The notes below the pieces were generated by a model. The model saw nothing but the letters and a program-made list of their open reading frames with translations, did not search any database and had not been told where the DNA came from. A program made the translations under genes and the position numbers. This document shows, in pieces, positions 1 to 6,490 of a stretch of 18,268 nt of DNA (positions are counted from its first letter, which is position 1; the number at the start of each line of letters is the position of its first letter). Source of the DNA: CAYSPU01 sp964432995. Lineage in GTDB: Bacteria; Verrucomicrobiota; Verrucomicrobiia; Limisphaerales; JAHDYP01. The stretch is from positions 1-18,268 of the forward strand of contig CAYSPU010000107.1 in the NCBI GenBank assembly GCA_964432995.1. The letters are read 5' to 3'.

Positions 1-18
1 ACGTCCGGTGGTGTGGGA

Positions 19-46
19 GGGTGCCGGGGCGCAATCCCCGGCACCC
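19..46. repeat. Perfect 11-bp-stem GC-rich hairpin
   Basis: The arms GGGTGCCGGGG (19-29) and CCCCGGCACCC (36-46) are perfectly complementary around a 6-nt loop. No T-run follows on either strand, so a classical intrinsic terminator is not supported. It may belong to the palindromic dispersed repeats seen elsewhere in the window, or be a strong structural 3' end for a transcript outside the window. Confidence 0.5.
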
Positions 47-149
47 GACCCGATCAGAACCGGTTTCCCCATCGCTGAGCGGGCAACAGTTGCAGCCCAC
101 CCACCGACGGGGACTGGCGACCAACAACCTCCGGATGCGCTGATCCTAA

Positions 150-243
150 TCCTACTCTTGCTCTCGCTCCCGTCGCCACGCCTGGCACCTGCAAATGCAG
201 ATGCAGATCAAGATCAAGATTAAGAGCAAGAGCAAGAGCAGGA
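150..243. repeat. Imperfect inverted hexanucleotide repeat (CTCTTG / CAAGAG)
   Basis: Arms at 150-169 and 224-243 match at 18 of 20 positions when one is reverse-complemented. The right side is a purine-rich run of hexamers (GATCAA, then GAGCAA) from about 200 to 243; the left side is the complementary pyrimidine run. It begins 9 nt beyond the stop codon of the minus-strand gene ending at 253, so it could form the 3' hairpin of that transcript. An equally good reading is a dispersed intergenic repeat. Apart from this and the hairpin at 19-46, I see nothing in 1-252. Confidence 0.45.
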
Positions 244-252
244 AGTCACTGT

Positions 253-739
253 CTACTTCCGACCGTTCTCCTCCAGACGATAGCGGAGTCGGGGTCGTGC
301 CCCCGTGAACTCCCGCTTCTCAGAGCGAGTGACGCTCCGCCCATCGCTCATGCTCAGCGCCGTCAAGTTCAGCATGTCGTCCGTGCGATAGGTCCCCAGG
401 TCGACCGTGGTGGTGCGATCGGGGTTTATGTTGTGTACCCTCAGAGAGCTGAGGACGCTGGTCAACGCCCCCACCCGCACGCCGGGCTCATAGTAGCGCC
501 GCGCCACCTCCTCGCCGGCGGCGGTCAGGCATACCATTTCCACCGGACCAAACCGAATCCGGTCGCCCGGGAACACTTGGGCCAGCGCTCCCTCGGGATC
601 CTCGCGGGCGGTCAAGACCCAGGAGGTGCCGACGAGGGCTTGGACCGCAGCGTTGGTGTCGACGCGGAAACACCAACCACGCAACTGCCAGTGCCGCCAG
701 GCAGGCAACGGCCACGAGCCAGCGAGCTTCGACTCTCAT
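253..739 (-). CDS. Small membrane-anchored or secreted protein of unknown function, frameshifted
   Basis: I do not recognise the family. The ATG at 739-737 overlaps the TGA of the BspA-like gene (ATGA overlap), which suggests translational coupling. From it the frame reads MRVEARW followed by a strongly hydrophobic stretch (LVAVACLAALAVAWLVF), a good signal peptide or anchor. The mature-looking body lies in another frame, open down to the TAG at 255-253: about 140 residues including the stretches VQALVGTSWVLT and VFPGDRIRFG. Removing one base near 661-700, for example in the AAA run at 668-670, joins the two into one protein of about 160 residues. If the frames are not joined, a gene caller would probably report only the TTG-started ORF 253-708, which lacks the signal sequence. 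The indel could be a sequencing error or a real mutation. The role is probably on the cell surface together with the BspA-like protein; this is inferred from position only. Confidence 0.55.
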
Positions 740-3700
740 TGCGCCAGAATCACGCGGTAAAAGGCCTCCGGCCACAGGCGGTCGACCACGACACGCTTCT
801 GTGTCGTGCTCGCGGTGACCACCGAGTCCGTGGTCCAGGCGCCCCTCAAGGAGGCTGTCGTCTGGAGGCCATAGCACTTTCCCGGCACGCTCCGAATGAA
901 GAGCGCATGCTGGCCCTCTCCCAGCGGAGTCCGATCTTCTTCGGTCAGATCCTCCGGCCTGGGAACAGACTCCAGGACCAACAGCGACGCGGGATCGACC
1001 GGATCGGTCCCCGCCAGCATTTCGGCGTAATTGCCCATCCCGTCTTGGTCGGGGTCGTCGGATTCACCGCAGGCGTCCGGGTATTGCCCCGGCAAGCCGG
1101 TGGACGGCATCCACTCGCCGTACATCGGTGGCGGTATCCACAACGCCGTGGGACGCCCGCAGAAGGTCGACCCCCAACCGGTCGTCCCGGAACGATAGTA
1201 GACGATGGTAGCCAGGCTGCCTGCAAACGTACTGCTCGCTGCCGGGGGAGCATTGCCTTCAAAATACGCGCTCGCCAGGCCGTCGCAGCGTGAGAACGCA
1301 TAGCTTGCGATGTTCGTCACGCTGCTTGGAACCGTCACGCTGGTCAGATTCGTGGAGGAATAGAACGCCGACCGGCTGATCTCGGTGACACTTTCGGGGA
1401 TCTCCACTCCGGTCAGATTGTTGCAGAAAGAGAATGCGTCTTGGCCAATGCAGGTCACGCCATCCGGGATGGTGTAACCTCCGGTTTTGCCGCCCGGGTA
1501 TTGGATCAGCGTCGTTCGGCTCTTGTCGAACAGCACACCCTCCAGGGTGGTGAATGCCGCGTTGAGTTCGTCCACCTCGATGACCATCAGGCGGTCGCAG
1601 TGCGAAAACGCAAAGCGCCCGATCTCGGCCAAGTTGGGCGGGATCCGAATGCTGGTCAGGCTCAGACAGTTCTCGAAGGCGTGGTCGCCAATGCTCGTCA
1701 CACTCGTCGGAATCGTCACCGTGGCCAAGCGCGAACAGGACTGGAACGCGCCCCGTTCCAGTTGGGCAATGCCTTCGGGCAGCGTGACGTTGGTCAGGCT
1801 GGTGCAGTCGGCGAACATCATCTGGGGAATGCTGGTGACGCCCGGGGGGATCACCACGGTGGTGAGGCTCGTACACGACCTGAAGACGTCCGGCTCGAGC
1901 CTGGTGACGCTGTCGGGGATCGTCACGTTCGTCAGGCTGGTGCAACCGGCGAAGACACCGCTTCCGAGTCCGGTTACACTCCCTGGAATCGTTATCGTGG
2001 TGAGACTCGTGCAGGACTCGAAGGCGCCCGGGCCGAGATCGACCACGCTCTCGGGGATGGTGATGCTCGCCAGGCGGCCACAGCGATAGAACGCCCAACA
2101 GTCAATCAGAACCACACTGCTCGGGATGACGACGTTGGTCAGGCTCGTGCACGACGTGAACGTGTTCGGCCCGAGGCGGGAGACACTGTCGGGGATCGTC
2201 ACCTGAGTCAGCCTCGAACACCCGGCGAAGGCGCTCTCGAGGTCGGTCACGCTGCGCGGGATGGTCACACTGGTCAGCCCATCGCATCCCTCGAACATCC
2301 CTCGCATACTGGTCAGGCTGTTCGGGATCGCGACCGTGCTCAGACTATGGCAGTTCCGGAACACATTCTGCCCGATCCCGACAACGCTGTCGGGGATCGC
2401 GACCGCCGTCAGGGCAACGCAGTCGAGGAACGTCTCGTCTTCGATGCTGGCGACCCCCTGGGCGATGGCCACGCTGGCTAACTTTGTACAGCCCAGAAAA
2501 GCCCGGGGCGCAATCTGCCCCGCGCTGGCGGGGACGCTATAGTGACCAGTCTTGCCTCCCGGACACTGAAGGAGTGTCTTCGCGTTCTTGTCGAACAGGA
2601 CACCGTCCAGGCTGCTGTAGGCCGGGTTCAGCGCGTCCACGTCGATGGCGATCAGGCTGGAGCAGCGTGAGAACGCCATCTCGCCGATGTTGGTCACGGC
2701 GTCGGGGATCGTCACGGTGGTCAGGCTGGCGCAGGATTCAAACGCGCAGAAGCCGATCGCAGTGACACCACGGGGGATCGCGATGCGGTTCAAGCTGCTG
2801 CAACCGGAGAACGCCAGATCCTCGATGCGGGTTGCTCCGTCGGGAAGCGTCACGCTGGTCAAGTTGCTGCAGGACTGGACAACACCGGGACTGATGGTCG
2901 TGACGCCAGCCGGGATCGTCACGCTTGTCAGGCCGGTGCAGCCGCAGAGGGCGTGCCCACCAATATTGGTGACGCCCGTCGGGATGGAGAGGTTCGTCAG
3001 GCTGACACACAGGTAGAAGGCTGCATCTTCAATACTGGTCACGCTGTCCGGGATCGTCACGTTGGTCAGGCTGGCGCAGTCGAAAAACGTGCTGTTCGGG
3101 ATGGTTGTCGTGTGGTCGGGAATCACCGCGCTGGTCAGGTTGCTGCAGCCCCAGAACACGCACGTTCCCAAGCTCGTGACCCCTGCGGGGATCGCAGCGT
3201 CTCGCAACCTGGCGCATCCGTAGAAGATGCCGTCCCCGATGTTGGTGACGCTGGTCGGGATCGCCACCCGGGCCAAGTTGGTGCAGTCAGTGAACGCCCA
3301 GGACTCGATGCCCGTCACGCCCTCTGGGATGGTCACCGTCGTCAAACCACTGCACTGTGCAAAGGTCAACGCGGCGAGGGTGCTGAGGCGATTGGGGATG
3401 GTGACGTTGGTCAAACTGCCGCAGCCAGAAAAGGCGCTCGCCCCGAGGGTGGTGACGCTGTCGGGGATGGCCACGCTGGTCAGACTGGCACAACGTTCGA
3501 ACGCGTACTCCGCGATGTTGGTTACGTTGTTGGGGATTGTCATCTCCGCGAGGCTGCCACAGTCCGCGAACGCGGACGGACCGATGCTCGTGACGGTCTG
3601 CGGGAGCCAGACACTGGTGAGTCCGTCGCACCGAGAGAATGCGTCCTCTCCAATCCCCGCCACCGGCAGACCGGCGATGGTCTCCGGGATTGCGACGGCA

Positions 3701-3858
3701 CCTCCGGCGCCAACGTAGCGGGTGACGGTGATCTCCGTGCCGCTGGAGGTGTACTGGAAATCACCCTCTTGCTGCGCCTGGCTCCTCAGGGCTCCGGCGA
3801 CCAGCAGGGCGATCAGGCAGTGACGGGATACTCGATTGGGCTGAGACCCGGTCTTCAT
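736..3858 (-). CDS. BspA-like leucine-rich-repeat (LRR_5) cell-surface protein
   Basis: This is a large exported repeat protein of 1040 residues. An N-terminal signal peptide (MKTGSQPNR..., hydrophobic CLIALLVAGAL, then SQAQ) is followed by about 31 repeats, mostly 23 residues long, with the consensus LTxVTIPxSVTxIGxxAFxxCxS. Fourteen regular repeats span about residues 80-401. Two longer 58-residue modules with GVLFDK...PGGKTG...IP interrupt the array at about 402-459 and 757-814, and two repeats are one residue short. Nearly every repeat ends in Cys, giving a cysteine ladder. The C-terminus has a thrombospondin-type-3-like Asp-rich linker (DDPDQDG...GTDP, about 934-953) and a final module ending FYRVILAQ, as is common in Verrucomicrobiota exported proteins. 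BspA-type proteins act in adhesion or matrix binding; the ligand here is unknown. I chose the ATG at 3858 because GGAGG lies 6 nt upstream; the ATG at 3864 abuts that motif directly. Confidence 0.93.
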   Translation of the reverse strand: MKTGSQPNRVSRHCLIALLVAGALRSQAQQEGDFQYTSSGTEITVTRYVGAGGAVAIPETIAGLPVAGIGEDAFSRCDGLTSVWLPQTVTSIGPSAFADCGSLAEMTIPNNVTNIAEYAFERCASLTSVAIPDSVTTLGASAFSGCGSLTNVTIPNRLSTLAALTFAQCSGLTTVTIPEGVTGIESWAFTDCTNLARVAIPTSVTNIGDGIFYGCARLRDAAIPAGVTSLGTCVFWGCSNLTSAVIPDHTTTIPNSTFFDCASLTNVTIPDSVTSIEDAAFYLCVSLTNLSIPTGVTNIGGHALCGCTGLTSVTIPAGVTTISPGVVQSCSNLTSVTLPDGATRIEDLAFSGCSSLNRIAIPRGVTAIGFCAFESCASLTTVTIPDAVTNIGEMAFSRCSSLIAIDVDALNPAYSSLDGVLFDKNAKTLLQCPGGKTGHYSVPASAGQIAPRAFLGCTKLASVAIAQGVASIEDETFLDCVALTAVAIPDSVVGIGQNVFRNCHSLSTVAIPNSLTSMRGMFEGCDGLTSVTIPRSVTDLESAFAGCSRLTQVTIPDSVSRLGPNTFTSCTSLTNVVIPSSVVLIDCWAFYRCGRLASITIPESVVDLGPGAFESCTSLTTITIPGSVTGLGSGVFAGCTSLTNVTIPDSVTRLEPDVFRSCTSLTTVVIPPGVTSIPQMMFADCTSLTNVTLPEGIAQLERGAFQSCSRLATVTIPTSVTSIGDHAFENCLSLTSIRIPPNLAEIGRFAFSHCDRLMVIEVDELNAAFTTLEGVLFDKSRTTLIQYPGGKTGGYTIPDGVTCIGQDAFSFCNNLTGVEIPESVTEISRSAFYSSTNLTSVTVPSSVTNIASYAFSRCDGLASAYFEGNAPPAASSTFAGSLATIVYYRSGTTGWGSTFCGRPTALWIPPPMYGEWMPSTGLPGQYPDACGESDDPDQDGMGNYAEMLAGTDPVDPASLLVLESVPRPEDLTEEDRTPLGEGQHALFIRSVPGKCYGLQTTASLRGAWTTDSVVTASTTQKRVVVDRLWPEAFYRVILAQ

Positions 3859-3864
3859 GGGCAT

Positions 3865-3869
3865 CCTCC
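3865..3869 (-). promoter_or_regulatory. Shine-Dalgarno GGAGG that decides the BspA-like start
   Basis: On the minus strand GGAGG is followed immediately by ATGCCC and then ATGAAG. Its distance to the second ATG (3858) is 6 nt, which is optimal; to the first (3864) it is zero. This favours the MKTGSQ start. It is one of only two clear Shine-Dalgarno sequences in the window. Confidence 0.6.
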
Positions 3870-3876
3870 GTGTTCT

Positions 3877-4069
3877 TCATTCTGCATTTCCACTGGCTGC
3901 CCGGTAGAACAGGAACGGCTCGGTCGTGGCGGCCGGATCGATCAAGGTCTGGCCGTTCGCCGGGAGGGGCACCGTCGCAACGGTTTCCCACCGTGCAGTT
4001 CCGCAGAGTACTCTGCACGGCGGCGCGGAGCCAGACTCCCGCGACGATCGGCAGACATCGGGCTTTCAT
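3877..4069 (-). pseudogene. Decayed remnant of an exported-protein gene (signal peptide plus C-terminal module)
   Basis: Three short coding stretches in three different frames line up in the order of a typical exported protein. An N-terminus MKARCLPIVAGVWLRAA starts at 4069. A middle piece reads YSAELHG. The C-terminal module begins WETVATVPLPANGQTL near 3990, contains FLFYRAASGNAE, and stops at TGA 3879-3877. The last piece closely resembles the C-terminal module of the neighbouring BspA-like protein (W near the start, FYR near the end). Everything between the signal peptide and the C-terminal module is missing, so this is probably an internal deletion plus indels. It ends 18 nt before the BspA-like start and may once have been the first gene of that operon. 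The assignment rests on recognising degraded motifs by eye. Confidence 0.45.
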
Positions 4070-4180
4070 TTCGTTGTTCTCCACTGAGTTCTACGCCAAA
4101 ACCGGCGGAACGTGACAGAGAATCTCCAGAACCGAGCACGTTCGACTTTCTCAGCGACCGTCTGATCGGCGGTCTCGATC

Positions 4181-4464
4181 CGGTTCCCTTCGCGTCTTGG
4201 TGTCTGCTTTGTTGTTCTCCCACCGAGCCGGTCCAAGAGGACGAATAACCAGACGCGAATTTCGCGAATTCCCGCGAAAACAGAAGGAAGCAGAGGGCTG
4301 CAGAGCCGGGGACTTGAGCCGCGAAAAGGCACAGAAGTCACAAAACCTGAAGCCCTTTTGCGCCTTCTGCGCTTTTCCGCGGCTGCGCCTGATCGGAACT
4401 GCGGCACGTCGGAACTGCGGCACATCGGCCGACCTGCCGACTTGCCGACTTGCCGACTTGCCGC
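4181..4464. repeat. Compound dispersed repeat, left copy
   Basis: There are three blocks. The first (4181-4260) carries CTTCGCGTCTTGGTGTCT, then TTGTTGTT, and ends with AGACGCGAAT. The second (4307-4400) is a nested hairpin beginning GGGGACTTGAGCCGCGAAAA and closing with CCGCGGCTGCGCCTGATCGG. The third (about 4400-4464) has two copies of TCGGAACTGCGGCAC followed by tandem TTGCCGAC octamers (4441-4464). The same blocks, in the same order and orientation, recur at 5703-6066. It ends only 12 nt from the stop codon of the ATPase gene. Apparent ORFs across it are not believable. The stretch 4070-4180, between this repeat and the remnant, shows nothing recognisable. Confidence 0.75.
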
Positions 4465-4476
4465 CATCCCAGGTCA

Positions 4477-5652
4477 TCAGCCGGTGCGGTAACGGCTCAA
4501 CTGATCCAACAACTCGCCGACGGGGGTGACGGAGATGGCCTGGCCCAGGGGATAGGCTTCGGACACCGGTGCCACGACCCACGTCTTGTCCGGACGCAAA
4601 TCGCGGAGGACGTTGTCGAAACCTCGGCCGAGCTCGGGTGCGGTGGAAGCTTTGCACTCGATGGCGAGTCGCTGCCGACCGCGCTGGAGGACCAGGTCGC
4701 ACTCGAGTCCGGTGCTGGTGCGGAAGAAGAAGGCCTGCCAGGAACTGCCTAGCACCCCGAGCACTTGTTCGATCACATAACCTTCCCAGGATCCACCATA
4801 GACCGGGTGCCCCAGGAGGTCGTTGTCGGTCTCGAGTCGCAGCAGGGCATGGAGAATCCCCGAGTCGCGTACGTAGAGCTTGGGGCTTTTGACCAGGCGT
4901 TTCTTCAGGTTCACCTCGAGCGGCGGCAACACCCGCAGCAGGAAGGTCCGCTCCAGGAGCCGCACATAGCTCTGAACCGTCGGATGGGTGACCCCGAGTG
5001 CTTGGCCGACCTTGGACGCATTCCAGAGTTCGCCGTGGTAGTGGGCCACCATCTGCCAGAAGCGGTGGAGATTGTCCGCCGCCACGCCCGAGCCCATCTG
5101 CGGGAGGTCGCGTTCGAGGAACGTTCGCAGGAACTCTTCCCGCCATTCATAGCTGGCCGATTCCGACGGCGCCAGGTAGCTGCGCGGGAATCCGCCCCGT
5201 CGCCAGTGCTTGCGAAGTGGGTCGGGAGCGGCCTTCGGCCCGGTCACTTCCGAAAGCAGAAACGGCGTGAGCTCGAGGTAACCGATCCGTCCCGCCAGCG
5301 ACTCGGAGCTCTGTCGAAGCAACGCGGGCGATGCGGAACCCAGCACCAACAACTGTCCGTTGCGCTCGCCAGCGTCCAGCACCGACCGGAGAACGGGGAA
5401 CAACTCGGGCGCGCGCTGGATCTCATCCAGACAGACCAACCGCCCGGTGTTGGCGGCGAAGAAAGCCTCGGGGTCGCGCAGTCGGGCCCGATCGGCGGGG
5501 CGCTCGAGGTCCACCAGGACGGTGTCGGAGCGGGCGCTGAGGATTTGCCGGGCCAGGGTGGACTTGCCGCACTGACGAGCGCCGACGATCGCGACGGCTG
5601 GGAATTGACGCAGCCAACGTTCGGCCTGGGGGCGGAGGGATCGGTCCAGCAT
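4477..5652 (-). CDS. AAA+ ATPase with C-terminal DUF4143 (PD-(D/E)XK-like) domain
   Basis: This predicted soluble ATPase of 391 residues has the full architecture of the AAA/DUF4143 family. The N-terminus MLDRSLRPQAERWLRQFPAV leads into Walker A GARQCGKST (24-32). Walker B is LVCLDE (72-77), and LLVLGSAS (101-108) is a sensor-like strand. The DUF4143 part has FLERDLPQMG (178-187), a winged-helix-like stretch (211-244) and KLYVRDSGIL (258-267). A nuclease-like core follows: CD at 318-319 and ECK at 332-334, matching the D...ExK pattern. The family is widespread, patchily distributed and often transferred between bacteria; its substrate is not established. I chose the ATG at 5652 because family members begin just before 'RxL', although no Shine-Dalgarno is visible. 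An in-frame ATG at 5691 is the alternative, and longer versions read back into repeat DNA. The gene stands alone between two copies of a compound repeat. Confidence 0.92.
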   Translation of the reverse strand: MLDRSLRPQAERWLRQFPAVAIVGARQCGKSTLARQILSARSDTVLVDLERPADRARLRDPEAFFAANTGRLVCLDEIQRAPELFPVLRSVLDAGERNGQLLVLGSASPALLRQSSESLAGRIGYLELTPFLLSEVTGPKAAPDPLRKHWRRGGFPRSYLAPSESASYEWREEFLRTFLERDLPQMGSGVAADNLHRFWQMVAHYHGELWNASKVGQALGVTHPTVQSYVRLLERTFLLRVLPPLEVNLKKRLVKSPKLYVRDSGILHALLRLETDNDLLGHPVYGGSWEGYVIEQVLGVLGSSWQAFFFRTSTGLECDLVLQRGRQRLAIECKASTAPELGRGFDNVLRDLRPDKTWVVAPVSEAYPLGQAISVTPVGELLDQLSRYRTG

Positions 5653-5655
5653 GGG

Positions 5656-5686
5656 TGCAGATTGAAAGGCCCACTTACAATCTGCA
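5656..5686 (-). promoter_or_regulatory. Perfect inverted repeat abutting the ATPase start codon
   Basis: TGCAGATTG-N13-CAATCTGCA is a perfect 9-bp inverted repeat ending 3 nt before the ATG at 5652. It could be an operator for a dimeric regulator. It could also be an mRNA hairpin next to the start codon that limits initiation. If translation instead began at 5691 it would lie in the coding sequence. The function is inferred; the symmetry is seen. Confidence 0.4.
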
Positions 5687-5702
5687 AGCATCGATTCGTG
5701 TC

Positions 5703-5782
5703 CGGTCCCCTTCGCGTCTTGGTGTCTTTGTTGTTTTCCCTCCTGTCCGGGCGAAGGAGGGATGAACAACCAAGACGCGAAG
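5703..5782. repeat. Large cruciform, first block of the compound repeat (right copy)
   Basis: The outer arms CTTCGCGTCTTGG (5710-5722) and CCAAGACGCGAAG (5770-5782) are a perfect 13-bp inverted repeat. Inner arms CCCTCC (5738-5743) and GGAGGG (5756-5761) are also complementary. The left half matches 4181-4220. Together they would form a long interrupted hairpin in DNA or RNA. Confidence 0.7.
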
Positions 5783-5814
5783 AAACCAAGGGCTGACAGC
5801 GTGAACCTCAACCC

Positions 5815-5855
5815 GAGTTCAACCACGGATGGACACGGATCAACACGGATCGGAA
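5815..5855. repeat. Short repeat with CACGGAT at a 10-bp period
   Basis: CACGGAT occurs at 5824-5830, 5834-5840 and 5844-5850, inside a TTCAACCACGGATGGACACG-type sequence that from memory is a common intergenic repeat in environmental PVC and related genomes. It is inserted between the blocks of the right compound repeat and is absent from the left copy. Confidence 0.5.
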
Positions 5856-5900
5856 GGGGCACGCAGCGTCCAGTGTTCGTTCCGTGGGTGGGCCGCAAAG

Positions 5901-6066
5901 CGGGGACTTGAGCCGCGAAAAGGCGCAAAAATCACAAAACCTGAAGCCCCTGTTGCGGGTTCTGTGCCTTTTCGCGGCTGCGCCTGATCGGACTGCGGCA
6001 CGTCGGAACGACGGCACATCGGCCGGCTTGCCGACATGCCGACATGCCGGCGTGCCGCCGTGCCGG
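5901..6066. repeat. Compound dispersed repeat, right copy (hairpin and octamer blocks)
   Basis: This copy matches 4307-4464 closely. It contains a perfect 14-bp stem: AGCCGCGAAAAGGC (5911-5924) pairs with GCCTTTTCGCGGCT (5966-5979). Next come GCGCCTGATCGG, CTGCGGCACGTCGGAAC, CGGCACATCGGCCGGC and a tandem series of GCCGACAT octamers that drifts to GCCGGCGT. The stem differs in sequence from the left copy but stays paired, suggesting the fold is kept. No protein-coding gene is supported between 5653 and 6490. Confidence 0.75.
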
Positions 6067-6240
6067 TTCGTGCATGTGCCGCCAGACGCACATTGTGCGG
6101 CGCAGACAGGTTTACTAGCGTGGGGCGGCCCCGAGATCCGGCCGTGGCGGGGAAGGACTGGTGAGCCGGGAACACGAAGGGCGGCGGCAGGAAGGAGCCC
6201 AGAACAGTGCAGCCGGAGGTTGTCGGTCACCCGTCCCCGA

Positions 6241-6375
6241 GGGCGGGCGGTCCGGAGCGCGACCGGTCCCCGGTCGCAGCGGCTGCGCTGGGCGGCAGGG
6301 TGTCGATGGTTCGAGATCGCGTCCGGCAGGTGAGGCTGCTGCCCGCCGGGACGGCGGGCGGTCCGGAGCGGCCAG
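6241..6375. repeat. GC-rich palindromic element upstream of the operon
   Basis: There are two clear hairpins. GCGACCGG-TCC-CCGGTCGC lies at 6259-6277. The second, GCCCGCC-GGGAC-GGCGGGC (6341-6359), is followed by GGTCCGGAGCG. The same words in the same order recur at 18110-18268. Between this element and the ATG at 6491 there is only an inverted repeat CCCTT-GCA-AAGGG (6439-6451); I see no convincing promoter or Shine-Dalgarno. The stretch 6067-6240 shows nothing recognisable. Confidence 0.6.
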
Positions 6376-6490
6376 AGGGTGCTGGCCGCCCACCGACAGC
6401 CTAGGGATGCACCGAGCCCAGGATCGGCCCGTAATAAGCCCTTGCAAAGGGTCGGGCGATCCGTAGGTTGTTCGCCTCGCGGTCTGGTAA

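Noticed and set aside
8..223. 71-residue open frame on the plus strand near the left edge
   Set aside because: Low-complexity translation (ALILILLLLSL, NADADQDQD) produced by the hairpin and hexamer repeats; no ribosome site and no protein-like composition.
4441..4464. CRISPR-like short tandem repeats (TTGCCGAC units)
   Set aside because: Units are contiguous 8-mers without spacers and are part of the dispersed repeat; not a CRISPR array.
5653..5928. Longer N-terminus for the ATPase, starting at 5928
   Set aside because: The extra 92 residues translate the cruciform repeat; family members begin next to the residue-1 Met at 5652.
5884..6333. 149-residue plus-strand frame and overlapping minus-strand frames between the ATPase and permease A
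   Set aside because: They run through the compound repeat and GC-rich palindromes; translations are Arg/Gly/Pro-rich and similar frames appear at both repeat copies.
6439..6480. Possible sigma-70 promoter (TTGCAA, 17 nt, TAGGTT) before permease A
   Set aside because: The -10 element matches only half of the consensus and the -35 lies in a small palindrome; not strong enough to annotate.
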